A stretch of 36,457 bases of DNA from Cochliopodium minus (GCA_024220525.1 JAMYWO010000114.1:1-36457), one strand, 5' to 3'. Shown: positions 15,042 through 25,271, numbered from the stretch's first letter. Notes: generated by a model not told the origin, from the sequence alone. Numbers and translations: made by a program.

Positions 15042-16275
15042 GAGTACTGGACATCATTTAATTGACCAAAGCAAAAAGTTATATCCTTATGTTAGTAAGG
15101 GTAATGGACAACATCTTTTACAATCTCATCATGATAAATCTATGCCTTTAGGTGTGAACTATTTTGAAGAAATGAGAAGATTTTCACCAAAAACAACTGT
15201 ATCAACCGGTACAGCCTTGACCTCGGGAAAGAATACCGAAATTGAAATTGAAAACGATAATGGTGGTAGAGTTGATAAAATATTTGTTGAATTAGAACTT
15301 ATTGAATTAGGGGGTTCAAATCCTGCAACTGTTAACTATCAACTTATTTGTAGAGATATAGAAAAATTTATTAATGGTAAATCTGATAAATACCATACAT
15401 ATTATCCTGAAGAGTTAGGATTTCTTTATTATGCTGATATTTCATTTGAAGAATTAAGAAAAAAGAGATTAGCACTTGGTTTAAATTCAGATTATACACC
15501 AACAAGTAATAATATACCTGCTGGATCAACTAAAAAATTTTATTTTGAATTACCATTGTGGAAAGGTGCACCTGTTGATATTAGAAATATAAAAGGAGGT
15601 GTTAATTATAAATTTAATTTCAATCCTGCAACTATTTTCTGTGCTTCTGGTGTTGGATTATCTCAAAATGTTGGATTATCAAGTATAAATCTTTTATGTA
15701 GACAAGTTAATATCCCAATGTCTATTATACCTAAGGGTCAATCACTTGTACATAAATATATTAATTGGGTTAGAAATAGTGATACTATTTTAGGTATGAC
15801 TGCTTCAAGAACTTATAAAATAAAATTATCATCTATTAATGGGTTGACATCTCATTTAGTTGTTATGTTTAGAACATCTGACCCTATGATTGATTATGTA
15901 AAATATAATACATTTTTAGGAAATATATCTGAAATTAAATTAGTTACACAAGGTGAAAAAGATATTGGATTACCAATTACTAAAGATATGTCTAATCATT
16001 TACTTTCTGAAATATTTGATACTGATTTCTTTGTAGCACATCCTACAGGTTTTAATATTTTTGTAATTCCATTTAATTGTGTACCATCACATGCAAAACA
16101 AGGATATTCATTAGGAAACTATCATTTTACAGGAGAAGAATACTTAAAGTTTATTACAAATGGATCATTTTCAACACAAGATGTAACCGTAGATGTTTGG
16201 GCTGGTATGTATGCAACTTTTGAAGTTCATAGTAATGGTAAATTTACTTTTAGTGAAAATATTAATTTTAAATAA
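15040..16275 (+). CDS. Major capsid protein (double jelly-roll)
   Basis: Forms the pseudo-hexameric capsomers of the shell. Product 411 aa, beta-strand-rich throughout with few Cys, followed at once by the minor capsid gene as in Polintons. Visible features: a polar N-terminal arm (residues 1-55), a strand-rich first half (VDKIFVELELIELGG; STKKFYFELPLWKGAP) and a second half with PMSIIPKGQSLVHKYINWV and a C-terminal strand pair (DVWAGMYATFEVHSNGKF). Length is in the usual range for smaller double-jelly-roll capsid proteins. The call rests on size, position, partner gene and strand pattern. Confidence 0.85.
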   Translation: MSTGHHLIDQSKKLYPYVSKGNGQHLLQSHHDKSMPLGVNYFEEMRRFSPKTTVSTGTALTSGKNTEIEIENDNGGRVDKIFVELELIELGGSNPATVNYQLICRDIEKFINGKSDKYHTYYPEELGFLYYADISFEELRKKRLALGLNSDYTPTSNNIPAGSTKKFYFELPLWKGAPVDIRNIKGGVNYKFNFNPATIFCASGVGLSQNVGLSSINLLCRQVNIPMSIIPKGQSLVHKYINWVRNSDTILGMTASRTYKIKLSSINGLTSHLVVMFRTSDPMIDYVKYNTFLGNISEIKLVTQGEKDIGLPITKDMSNHLLSEIFDTDFFVAHPTGFNIFVIPFNCVPSHAKQGYSLGNYHFTGEEYLKFITNGSFSTQDVTVDVWAGMYATFEVHSNGKFTFSENINFK

Positions 16276-16297
16276 TTTTCTCATATAATATTATAAA
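16276..16297 (+). promoter_or_regulatory. Class C promoter-like motif
   Basis: TTTTCTCATATAATATTATA directly before the minor capsid ATG; one base off the motif at 9081 and 9260 in its core. Confidence 0.6.
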
Positions 16298-16993
16298 ATG
16301 AATATTCGTTATTTGACAATAAATTCGGCAGATAGAAAAATTAATGAATCAACAAGTGATTTTACAATAAAAGTTTCTGGAGGATTAATTTTTAGTACTG
16401 CTAAATTATTATATGCACAATTACCAAATACATATTATAATTTAACCAATAACAATAATAAATTTATTCTTGATAATACTGTATTTAGTATTTCTCCAGG
16501 TAATTATAATTTAGATGAATTATTTCAACAAATAATAAGTGAAATGGATGGACAAATAATTAATTTAATTTTTGATGATGTAAAAGGAACTTTGACTATT
16601 GTTTGTGATGTACCAAGAAGATTAAGATTTCCATCATTTGGAAGTATGCATAATGTTTTTGGATTTAAACAAAATTATGATAGAACTTTATTGAATCATG
16701 TTTCAGATTTACCCCCATCATTAGCAAAAAATATTTTATATATTGATATTTCCGAATTTTCTTCTAATCATAATACTTCAAATGAAGATTCCGGAAGTTT
16801 TACTTATGCAGTTAGTAATTCAGTAAATAAAAATGATTTTATTATTTATAATGAACGTACTAATTTTAAACAGGATATAAATTGTAAGGTAAATGATAAA
16901 TATATATATAATTTACATATTAAAGTTAAAGATATAAATAATCAACTTGTTGAGAAATTAGGGGAGTGGTCAGCTTTAGTTTCATTTTTTTAA
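16298..16993 (+). CDS. Minor capsid (penton-type) protein
   Basis: Fills the fivefold vertices of the shell as a single jelly roll. The N-terminal signature is clear: RYLTINSADRKINESTSDF (residues about 4-22), then LLYAQLPNTYYNLT (about 37-50) and SPGNYNLDEL (about 66-75), the 'INS-DR ... PNT-YN ... G-Y' order typical of Polinton minor capsid proteins. Length 231 aa. It sits between the major capsid and the fibre genes, 22 bases after the former, with its own class C motif. Confidence 0.85.
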   Translation: MNIRYLTINSADRKINESTSDFTIKVSGGLIFSTAKLLYAQLPNTYYNLTNNNNKFILDNTVFSISPGNYNLDELFQQIISEMDGQIINLIFDDVKGTLTIVCDVPRRLRFPSFGSMHNVFGFKQNYDRTLLNHVSDLPPSLAKNILYIDISEFSSNHNTSNEDSGSFTYAVSNSVNKNDFIIYNERTNFKQDINCKVNDKYIYNLHIKVKDINNQLVEKLGEWSALVSFF

Positions 16994-17026
16994 TTATATA
17001 TTATTTCTTTACTAATAATATATAAT
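16993..17026 (+). promoter_or_regulatory. 13-bp hairpin ending at the fibre start codon
   Basis: Arms 16,993-17,005 (ATTATATATTATT) and 17,014-17,026 are exact complements with an 8-base loop TCTTTACT. The left arm begins at the last base of the minor capsid stop, and the right arm ends in the first two bases of the next ATG. Same design as 15,006-15,041. Confidence 0.5.
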
Positions 17027-18284
17027 GAAATCAATATTTAACGGTGGAGGTCCAACTTCAAATTTTACAACAATAAGAGGTCCTACAGGCTTACAAGGTC
17101 CAAGAGGATTTACAGGTGCAACTGGTCCGCAAGGCTTACAAGGTGCAACAGGTGCTATAGGCTCAACTGGTGCAACTGGGCCAACTGGATTTACAGGCAT
17201 GCAAGGTATACAAGGACCACCTGGTAATGTCGGCGCAACTGGACCAACTGGTGTTACCGGCCCAACTGGCTCTCAAGGGTTGCAGGGGGTGACTGGTCCA
17301 ACTGGTGCCCAAGGGTTGCAAGGTCTAGCCGGTCCGACTGGTGCCCAAGGAGTTACCGGACCAACTGGCTCCCAAGGGTTGCAAGGTGTAACCGGACCAA
17401 CTGGTGCACAAGGAGCATCTGCAACAAATAATATTTTGATAAATCCGGGATCTGTTACTGTGGCACCAAATACAACAGTTTTAATATCAAGTAGTTCACC
17501 AGGTGGTACATTATCAATTAATACTGCTACATATCAACCAGGAGACAGAATTTTAATATCATCTTATGCAAATAGTAACACAAATATAACTTTTTTACCT
17601 TTAGCTTCGAATTCTGTTACTGTTTTTAATTCTACTTGGAATATACCATTAACAAGCAATAATTTAGCTATATTCTTTTTTCGTGCTGTAATTGAACTTG
17701 TATGTACACAGTCATATAATGGTTCATCTTCTGTTTTCCATGTAACAAGAGCATCAATAAATGACACATTAGGACAGATATTCGTAAATAATCAAAAATT
17801 CGCACCAATATATGATATATCCCAAATTTCTAATGTTTCGATAGGTACATTAGTAAATGGTCAAGTGTTGACATATAACAGTGGAAATAATGGATGGGTG
17901 AATGCAAATTTACCAGCTTCAACATCATTTTTTAATTTTTCTAGTGGCACAGCAAATTTAGCAAATAATCAATATATTGGATTTTTCGGTATGTCCACAA
18001 TCCTTACAGGCACGGGTATAGTTGCACCAAGAGATTTTATAATAAGAGGTATACGTGTGCGTTTAGGAGCCAACCAGACAACGGGCAACGGGTGGCAATT
18101 TACAATAAGAAAAAATGGAGTAAATACAAGCACAGTAATTACATGTGTAGGTGTAACAAATCAAGCAGGTACAGATTTATTAAATGAACCATTCACTCAA
18201 GGTGAATTATTAAATATATTCGCTTCACAGGTTGGGGTACCAGTTTTTACTCAATGCATAATATCATTATCAGTTATATTTTAA
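17025..18284 (+). CDS. Collagen-like fibre protein, 419 aa
   Basis: Probably a trimeric spike or fibre on the particle. After ~18 residues a Gly-x-y tract runs to about residue 130 (units such as [33 protein letters not shown]) with one or two small irregularities. The remaining ~290 residues are Ser/Thr/Asn-rich and beta-like ([36 protein letters not shown]), suiting a trimeric knob. The collagen tract is far richer in G and C than its surroundings and holds near-identical DNA repeats (about 17,270-17,410), so it can expand or shrink by recombination and may have been gained separately. Collagen-like proteins are common in giant viruses and their relatives. Confidence 0.85.
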   Translation: MKSIFNGGGPTSNFTTIRGPTGLQGPRGFTGATGPQGLQGATGAIGSTGATGPTGFTGMQGIQGPPGNVGATGPTGVTGPTGSQGLQGVTGPTGAQGLQGLAGPTGAQGVTGPTGSQGLQGVTGPTGAQGASATNNILINPGSVTVAPNTTVLISSSSPGGTLSINTATYQPGDRILISSYANSNTNITFLPLASNSVTVFNSTWNIPLTSNNLAIFFFRAVIELVCTQSYNGSSSVFHVTRASINDTLGQIFVNNQKFAPIYDISQISNVSIGTLVNGQVLTYNSGNNGWVNANLPASTSFFNFSSGTANLANNQYIGFFGMSTILTGTGIVAPRDFIIRGIRVRLGANQTTGNGWQFTIRKNGVNTSTVITCVGVTNQAGTDLLNEPFTQGELLNIFASQVGVPVFTQCIISLSVIF

Positions 18285-18306
18285 ATATTTTCTTTCCTAA
18301 TAATAT

Positions 18307-18594
18307 ATGTCAACTTATTTCGAAATAGTAACTCAAAATTTAAATTTAGATAATAATGGTATCTGGAATTTTACTACATTTTATATTGATGCAACAAATA
18401 ATAATATAGATATAACATTAAGTGAAAATACTACACAAACTTATTATGAATTTATAAGAATAGATAATAGTACATATGATGTTAATATTTTAACATTTAA
18501 TAATGATCCTTATTTAACTTTACAAGGTAAAAATATTCAATATATAGTGTATATACAGAATCAAGAAATAACCTATAAAATACCTTTAGCATAA
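18307..18594 (+). CDS. Small beta-rich protein, 95 aa
   Basis: Short polar beta-strand-like product (IWNFTTFYIDATNNNIDITL; IQYIVYIQNQEITYKIPLA) rich in Asn, Thr and Ile, with no Cys, membrane helix or signal. TTTTCTTTCC followed by TAATAATATATG precedes the start. Its position between two fibre-like genes suggests a small spike, adaptor or decoration protein. Family not recognised. Confidence 0.6.
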   Translation: MSTYFEIVTQNLNLDNNGIWNFTTFYIDATNNNIDITLSENTTQTYYEFIRIDNSTYDVNILTFNNDPYLTLQGKNIQYIVYIQNQEITYKIPLA

Positions 18595-18619
18595 AAATAT
18601 AATCATTTGTATTATTATA

Positions 18620-19432
18620 ATGAAAAATATATTTCTTTATAATAAAAACCAAAATCAAAACGAACAAGAAGTAAACAATTTAACTGTAAATGAAACATTA
18701 AAATTATCAGGTGCAAACCCTTTTGAATTGTTGATTACTGATGCAGATTCAAATGTTGTTACTTTACCAAATGGGCCAGATAGATATATTTTAGAAATTG
18801 ATCCTGTTTCACATAGTCCAAAATATACAAATAATATTTCAGTTGATGCAATAACAACAAATGATATTACAGTTAATAACACACAAACAGGAGATTTATT
18901 AACAGTTGCAAATAATACAGGTAATATTGATAGATTACCCATTGGACTTGATAAACAAGTGTTATCAATTGCTGGATCTGCTGGACCAAGTGACCCATTC
19001 CCATTACAATATAGATATGTATATCAATTATTAGGGTTATCAACTGGTCATGTGTTTGCACGATCTGATGGTCAGTTATATTCTGAAAGAAATCATTATG
19101 ATGTTAATAATAATGATCTTGTTTTTTCAGGAGCAAATAATTTAGTTTTCTCAACAACATATAATTTTAAAGCTGGACAAAATTATAAGATTACTTGCAC
19201 AACCGTTCATAACACAAGTGGACAAACAAATTCATTTTCATTACAAGTTTCAGGATTAGGTGAATTTATTTTCTTTACTTCTGAAGCTTCAGGATATGAA
19301 ACGATGGTTGAACCATTTAATGAACCATCTGGAGGTGTAAGAACAATTTCTTTATTTGTTTCAAGAGATCCGAATTCTTTGGGTATTATTTTTAAAACAA
19401 CCTTTTTAGTGGAACCTTTAGGTTTTCCTTAA
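18620..19432 (+). CDS. Fibre-like protein, 270 aa
   Basis: N-terminal ~130 residues contain spaced strand-turn units (NLTVNETLKLSG; DAITTNDITVNNTQTGDLLTV) of the kind found in viral fibre shafts. The last ~115 residues (FSTTYNFKAGQNYKITCTTV; NSFSLQVSGLGEF; GGVRTISLFVSRD) look like a compact beta-sandwich head, loosely TNF/C1q-like in strand pattern. Likely a second surface fibre acting with the collagen-like protein in host attachment; inferred from position and pattern. Its stop overlaps the convergent gene at 19,418. Confidence 0.65.
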   Translation: MKNIFLYNKNQNQNEQEVNNLTVNETLKLSGANPFELLITDADSNVVTLPNGPDRYILEIDPVSHSPKYTNNISVDAITTNDITVNNTQTGDLLTVANNTGNIDRLPIGLDKQVLSIAGSAGPSDPFPLQYRYVYQLLGLSTGHVFARSDGQLYSERNHYDVNNNDLVFSGANNLVFSTTYNFKAGQNYKITCTTVHNTSGQTNSFSLQVSGLGEFIFFTSEASGYETMVEPFNEPSGGVRTISLFVSRDPNSLGIIFKTTFLVEPLGFP

Positions 19433-19726
19433 AATATCGTGAATGTTTTCAATGTTTGAAGTAAAGTGAAAAACTAAACCATTACTTTCATGTACAAATT
19501 TAAATAAATAAAAATTTGGTTTAATATCAGTTGTTGATAAAAAATGATTTTTAAAATTAGGCTTAACAACATTTATATATTTCTTAATGTTGTGAAGAAT
19601 AAAATCAAACATAATTTTATCCTCTTTTTCAAATATTTCTTTGTTTGAATTTGAAAGTAAAAACTTGTACCTATAAAAATCAACAGTAACCAAAGAATAA
19701 GTTGTTTTAACAATCATACACTTCAT
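19418..19726 (-). CDS. Unknown protein at right end, 102 aa
   Basis: Starts MKCMIVKTTYSLVTVDFYRYKF; mixed alpha/beta with many Phe, Lys and Asn residues and no recognisable motif. It converges on the fibre gene and overlaps its end by 15 bases. The upstream sequence on the minus strand is AT-rich with TATAATG at the start. As the last gene before the right end it may be an accessory gene; family not recognised. Confidence 0.55.
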   Translation of the reverse strand: MKCMIVKTTYSLVTVDFYRYKFLLSNSNKEIFEKEDKIMFDFILHNIKKYINVVKPNFKNHFLSTTDIKPNFYLFKFVHESNGLVFHFTSNIENIHDILRKT

Positions 19727-19816
19727 TATATAAATTTGGTTTATATTTTTTTCTTCAAATTTTATTCACACACAAAAGTTTGAAAAAAAAAATTTTTTTT
19801 CGCTGAAAAAATTTGG

Positions 19817-19846
19817 ACGCTCTTGAGAGCGCGCTCCTGGGAGCGT
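19817..19846. other. Two back-to-back GC-rich palindromes
   Basis: CGCTCTTGAGAGCG (19,818-19,831) is followed with no gap by CGCTCCTGGGAGCG (19,832-19,845); each has a perfect 6-bp stem with a 2-base TG centre. The junction GAGCGCGCTC is itself a palindrome, and ACGCTC/GAGCGT close the outside, so alternative cruciforms are possible. This is a sharp GC island in about 20% GC sequence at the presumed right end. It could be part of a terminal structure, a resolution or binding site, or host sequence; not decided. Confidence 0.6.
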
Positions 19847-19883
19847 TCGTAAATAAAATTTTAAAAAAAGTTATTTTTTCCAA

Positions 19884-19884
19884 N
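19884..19884. other. Single N, probable contig join
   Basis: An undetermined base lies between the right side of the element and a TTTTTA microsatellite. The gene that follows is the 3' end of a much longer gene. Similar Ns at 25,272 and 32,560 also cut genes. The real distance across it is unknown. Confidence 0.7.
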
Positions 19885-19960
19885 TTTATTTTTATTTTTA
19901 TTTTTATTTTTATTTTTATTTTTATTTTTATTTTTATTTTTATTTTTATTTTTATTTAAA
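19885..19960. repeat. TTTTTA hexanucleotide microsatellite
   Basis: About a dozen TTTTTA units. Host-type low-complexity sequence of the kind that recurs in the introns and intergenic parts of 20,000-36,457. It lies in what would be an intron just upstream of the ABC transporter exon beginning at 19,977. Confidence 0.85.
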
Positions 19961-19976
19961 TTTAAATTTAATTTAG

Positions 19977-21514
<1,538 letters not shown>

Positions 21515-21733
21515 ATTGTCAAATTAATTTATTAAAATTCTTGTCAAATTAAAATATTTTGGAATATTCTTTGACAATCACCAACAAAAGTACTTTGGGA
21601 ATTTTTTGGAAGGATTTTTCTCGGTTTTTATTCAAAACATGAATGGAGATATAAAAATAAAAAACAGATTTTCGGAAAGGAAGAGGCCATTGTGAATGAG
21701 TTTCTTTCTTCCAATCAAATTCTCTGTTTCCTT

Positions 21734-23195
21734 TTAATAAAAGTTGAAAAACTGTTGAGTTTTAAAATGTTCATTAAATTTACCAGAGTATATTGTAAAA
21801 ATAGCATCTTTGGGTACTTGTATTTCTTTAATTTGAGAGTGTTCATAGGGACTGCAAATAAAAGCAGAACCAAACTTTTCGAAAGGAATAACGAACAGAT
21901 TATTATAAGTAGAATATAGACATTTTATTTTGTGTGGCTCCAAATCACAAACTTTATTAACTTCAATGCTATTGTTGTGTCCTCTGAACCAATTATAAAC
22001 CCTTTTTTTAGTTAAATAATTAATTATTTTATAATTAAGAAAAAAAAAACAAGAAAATACCCATTATCTGAGGATGCTGAAAAATGAAAACCTCCACTTG
22101 TAACCTTTATATAAAAGTTTTTAAAAGTTTTACGATTTGAATTTATTTTTTACGTTAAACCACCTTTTTACACCAAAAGAATTATGAATTTCTATCTTTT
22201 TCATTGGTTCTTCAAACAAATAACTTTAAAAATTGAAGCTTTTAATTATTTGAAAGTGTTATTGTAGTATAAACCTATGACCAGGTGAAATTCCCCAAAG
22301 TTCTCCTATAAAATAAATCAATAATTCGAAAAAAAGTATTGAGAAAAAGAGTTTTTTTGTAACCATCAGTAGTAATCTTTTTGAATTAAATTTATTAAAA
22401 AAGATTTAATTTTTCTACCGCAACAGTATGATTTGACCCACAAGAAATGCTTTTAATAGAAATTTTGGATTCAATAAGAGATGGTTTGGGAGATTCTTTG
22501 TGTAAAAATTTGTCTTTATTGTTTTGCCCAAAATGGATCAATTCTCCACTTGACAAAACAACGTAAGCAAAGTAATATCCTAAAAAAATTTTGATTTATT
22601 TTTGAATATATCAATTTTCAAAAAATGAATATTGTTACGATAATTAATACAACATATAAAAAATTCTCACAAAAAAATTTTCAATCTTTACCACAAGCAA
22701 TTGCCACAACCCATTTTTTGTTTGGCTCTGCTAACCCCTCTACTTCTTCGAGTTTTATTTGTCTAAATTTATGGCCACTTCATTTTTTATTCGATTTAAA
22801 ATTTTTTCAAATTTTTTAATTTATACCCTGATAAATAACTTCCTTCATTTGTATCAGAAAAGATTGTTCCATCTTCCAAAAGAACCAAGGAATGGCCACT
22901 GACACATATCTTGATGATTTTCTTTTCCCCAAATTCATTTTCATGTTTCTCTAATTTGCCATCGTACGTAATAGATTTGCCTTCATATCATGGATAGATG
23001 AAATTGTTCAGAATTTATTTAAATTTTCTAACCGAAATGATATTGGGCTGTATCTTTGGAGAGATTAATATTCTCTTTATTTGATCCATCATACCATTGT
23101 CCGTCGTTTAATTTGTAAATGAATTTTGAATCTAGGCTTGAATAAGAAGGAGGGTATCCTTTATCAATTTCATTTGGAATATTTATCTCTTTCAT
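21734..23195 (-). CDS. RCC1-repeat protein, nine exons, 329 aa
   Basis: A seven-bladed-propeller type protein, often a GTPase regulator or scaffold. Exons (minus strand, high to low): 23,195-23,033; 22,980-22,827; 22,777-22,692; 22,579-22,419; 22,376-22,364; 22,305-22,275; 22,223-22,154; 22,104-22,061; 22,001-21,734. All junctions are GT-AG, and lengths sum to 990 bases, an exact number of codons. RCC1 signatures: VSGHSLVLLEDGTIFS, then ISCGSNHTVAITTDGELWG (formed across the 13-base exon), then VTSGGFHFSASSDNGVYNW. Starts MKEINIPNEI. It is short for seven full blades, so some repeats are divergent. Confidence 0.82.
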
Positions 23196-23267
23196 TTTTT
23201 TTTTTTCAATATTTGTTTTTATTTTTTTTTTTATTATTCCTTAAAAATAAAACTTTTATTCTTTTAA

Positions 23268-23558
23268 TCAATCAAAACTTAAGATTATTTCGATTTGTTT
23301 AGAATTTATTTGTTTATGAACAATGTAAGGGGGTATTTCTTCTCCAGATTTATCTTTATTCTCATGATCGTTATCTTCAATCTCCAGCTCATTTTCTTTG
23401 ATTTGATTATTAATAGGAGCGTATTCTACTTCTTTGTTTCTTGTCTTGAAGATTTTGAGATAGAAAGAAGAAAAGATAGAAACAATTTGTGAGAAGCAGT
23501 CACACTTTTTTTTTTTCAATTTTTTCTTGTTTTCTTCTCTTTTGAGATCTTTAACCAT
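23268..23558 (-). CDS. Small host protein of unknown function, 96 aa
   Basis: Begins MVKDLKREENKKKLKKKK, a very basic stretch, followed by a Cys/Phe-rich segment (CDCFSQIVSIFSSFYLKIF, about 19-38) and an acidic Glu/Asp part (ENELEIEDNDHENKDKSGEE). The layout (basic patch, hydrophobic Cys segment, acidic tail) would suit a membrane-peripheral protein. It lies 72 bases upstream of the RCC1 gene on the same strand. No introns are visible, and it may be incomplete at either end. Family not recognised. Confidence 0.45.
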   Translation of the reverse strand: MVKDLKREENKKKLKKKKCDCFSQIVSIFSSFYLKIFKTRNKEVEYAPINNQIKENELEIEDNDHENKDKSGEEIPPYIVHKQINSKQIEIILSFD

Positions 23559-23859
23559 CTTTTTTTAAAATCTATCATTAGAGTTTTAATTATAAATTTG
23601 AATCTTGTTAAATATAATTTATTCTATTTCTGTTATTTATATTGTTATTATAATAGAAAGTTATTAATTAGAAATTTATTTTTCTTTAATTTTTTTTTTT
23701 AACAAAACCTAACAGATAGTATCTAATATTAATGTTAAATTTATTAGCATAAAGTAAGAAATTTTTTGAAAATAATATGTTTCTTTGTAATGAAGTTTGA
23801 TAAACTTTTATAAAAAATATCATGTGGATATTTAATTTAATCAAAAAAAAAAAAATGTT
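23559..23859. other. Intergenic AT-rich spacer, nothing recognised
   Basis: About 300 bases of AT-rich sequence with T runs between two minus-strand genes. No RNA gene, repeat family or conserved reading frame noticed. It presumably holds the promoter of the gene at 23,558 and the 3' end of the gene at 23,860. Confidence 0.5.
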
Positions 23860-24393
23860 TCAAATCATGTTGGGAGACAAAGAATAAATATTGACGAAAT
23901 TTCTCACCAATTTTTTCCAATTATCCAGATTTATTTTCAATGTGGAAACCATATGAGCATTGAAAATACTCTTTTTATAATTTATTATTTTATTCTCTTT
24001 CTTTATTTTCCTATTCAATCCATCAAATGTCGGAAAATGGGTATCGGTGGTTATCATCAATGAATTCTTGCAAGTGATTATTTGTTTGGGATCCAATATG
24101 AGCGGTACAAAATTATCCTCTTGCTTATCTTGATCAAAGAGCTTCAATTCGAATATAAGTCCTTCAATATTCAAATTATAGGAGAAGAGATATTCCCAAT
24201 TTTTATTTGGCAAAGGCAATATCTTTTTTTTACTTGATAAATTCTCCAAAGATATCTGAAAGGGGAAATTATAGATGATATATCCTTGTTGGCTGCTATG
24301 ATCTTCTTTGCTCAATATCCATTCATTCTCAAATTGAATAGTACAACAAATATCTTCTTCGAATGTCTCTTTCAATTCGATTTCTTCTTTCAT
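23860..24393 (-). CDS. Unknown host protein, 177 aa
   Basis: Single open frame starting MKEEIELKETFEEDICC, preceded by an A-run just as other host starts here. It has ordinary, less AT-biased codons. The middle has alternating hydrophobic and charged strands (GYIIYNFPFQISLENL; LEFELKLFDQD-like), and near residue 100 PLILDPKQIITCKNSLM. No signal peptide or membrane helix. I do not recognise the fold. It could be an intron-poor gene or one exon of a larger one. Confidence 0.5.
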   Translation of the reverse strand: MKEEIELKETFEEDICCTIQFENEWILSKEDHSSQQGYIIYNFPFQISLENLSSKKKILPLPNKNWEYLFSYNLNIEGLIFELKLFDQDKQEDNFVPLILDPKQIITCKNSLMITTDTHFPTFDGLNRKIKKENKIINYKKSIFNAHMVSTLKINLDNWKKLVRNFVNIYSLSPNMI

Positions 24394-24448
24394 TTTTTTT
24401 TTTTTTTGAAAAATAAAATTTGAATCAAAAACTGATCATTATGGAACT

Positions 24449-25140
24449 TCATGATCTATGTTCAAAAGAATATCCAATTGTATTTGCTTCTAAATTATTT
24501 TGGCACAAGCAATGAAGTGGAGTGTTCCCATTTTCCCCACTTTCGTTAATATCAGCACTATTTTCAATCAAAAGTTTTAACAACTCACTATTAACCATAT
24601 TATTAGAACATAACGAATGAAGAGGAGTTCCTGTTTGATTTCCTTCACAAGTTGAATGTTGGTTTACTTGAGATTTCTTTTCAACCAAAAAAATTATCAA
24701 CTCAGAGGAGAAATTTTCGAAAGAACACAATATATTGAGAAGTGATTGTGAACTAGATTCATCTATTATTTCCAAACTAAATCGAAATGATCCTCTGAAA
24801 TTTCGTTCTCCATTATGGTCATAATTAAAAGGTCAAATGGAGTGTTATTTTGAGAGTCATTTTGTTTTGTATATAGCTTTCATGTTTTCCTCCAAATTTA
24901 ATCACTTTTTTTTCGACGTAATACTTGTTGTTACAATAGCCCGGTAAAAGTCCAGCTCCAAAAGTCGAAAAAGAAGTATCAAGAAGCTGATTCATAGGTG
25001 TTTCTTTGTTGATATAATCATAGAAAATATATATGGATTAGCGGGATATTGGAACTTTTCCAGTAAAACCAGAGATACACCATTTCGCACAACAAACATA
25101 CATATAAATAACAGGTTTCTATTCATGTTTTTACTTTGGT
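24449..25140 (-). pseudogene. Decayed ankyrin-repeat gene
   Basis: The last open part (24,775-24,449) holds clear ankyrin units: GTPLHSLCSNN...LLKLLIENSADINE and GNTPLHCLCQNN. Just upstream on the same strand, but in other frames, are NNTPFDLLIMTIMEN (about 24,850-24,780) and a stretch DTSFSTFGAGLLPGYCNN...YYVEKKVIKFGG (about 25,025-24,870), and before that an ATG-led piece MNRNLLFICMF. The pieces read in order but need frame changes near 24,865 and 24,785 and near 25,030 without good splice sites; the C-terminus also ends abruptly after one repeat. Best read as a host pseudogene; unusual introns are the alternative. Confidence 0.55.
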
Positions 25141-25271
25141 GTAAATGCTTGTTTCTATTGACATTTATTTATAGAGTTTGTACTTTTCTTTTATTAATAC
25201 TTGCTTTCCCTCCTTGTATTTCTCGCTTTTCATGGGTTTTAATTCGGGTTTCTACACACACAAAATAACTT

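Larger units (their letters stand above)
1..19860 (+). mobile_element. Polinton/Maverick virus-like element, coding part looks whole
   Basis: Seen: one intron-free block encoding a protein-primed family B DNA polymerase, an rve integrase, an FtsK/HerA-type packaging ATPase, a major and a minor capsid protein in adjacent order, and about 22 small accessory genes. Known: polymerase plus integrase plus ATPase plus two capsid genes defines Polintons (Mavericks, adintovirus-like elements). All core frames are open, with no breaks noticed, so the copy looks young. The ends are not visible: the left edge is the window edge, and the right side ends in low-complexity sequence before an N at 19,884. 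I found no convincing terminal inverted repeat or target-site duplication. The right boundary is approximate. Confidence 0.93.

Noticed and set aside
17012-17200. Minus-strand frame rich in Pro-Val-Gly
   Set aside because: Complement of the collagen repeats; a shadow.
1-19860. Terminal inverted repeats of the element
   Set aside because: Comparing the first ~130 bases with the reverse complement of 19,735-19,880 gave only weak A/T-run similarity (for example ACCAAAAAT against TCCAAATTT-like pieces). This is not enough to claim repeats; the true ends are probably outside the window or lost at the N.
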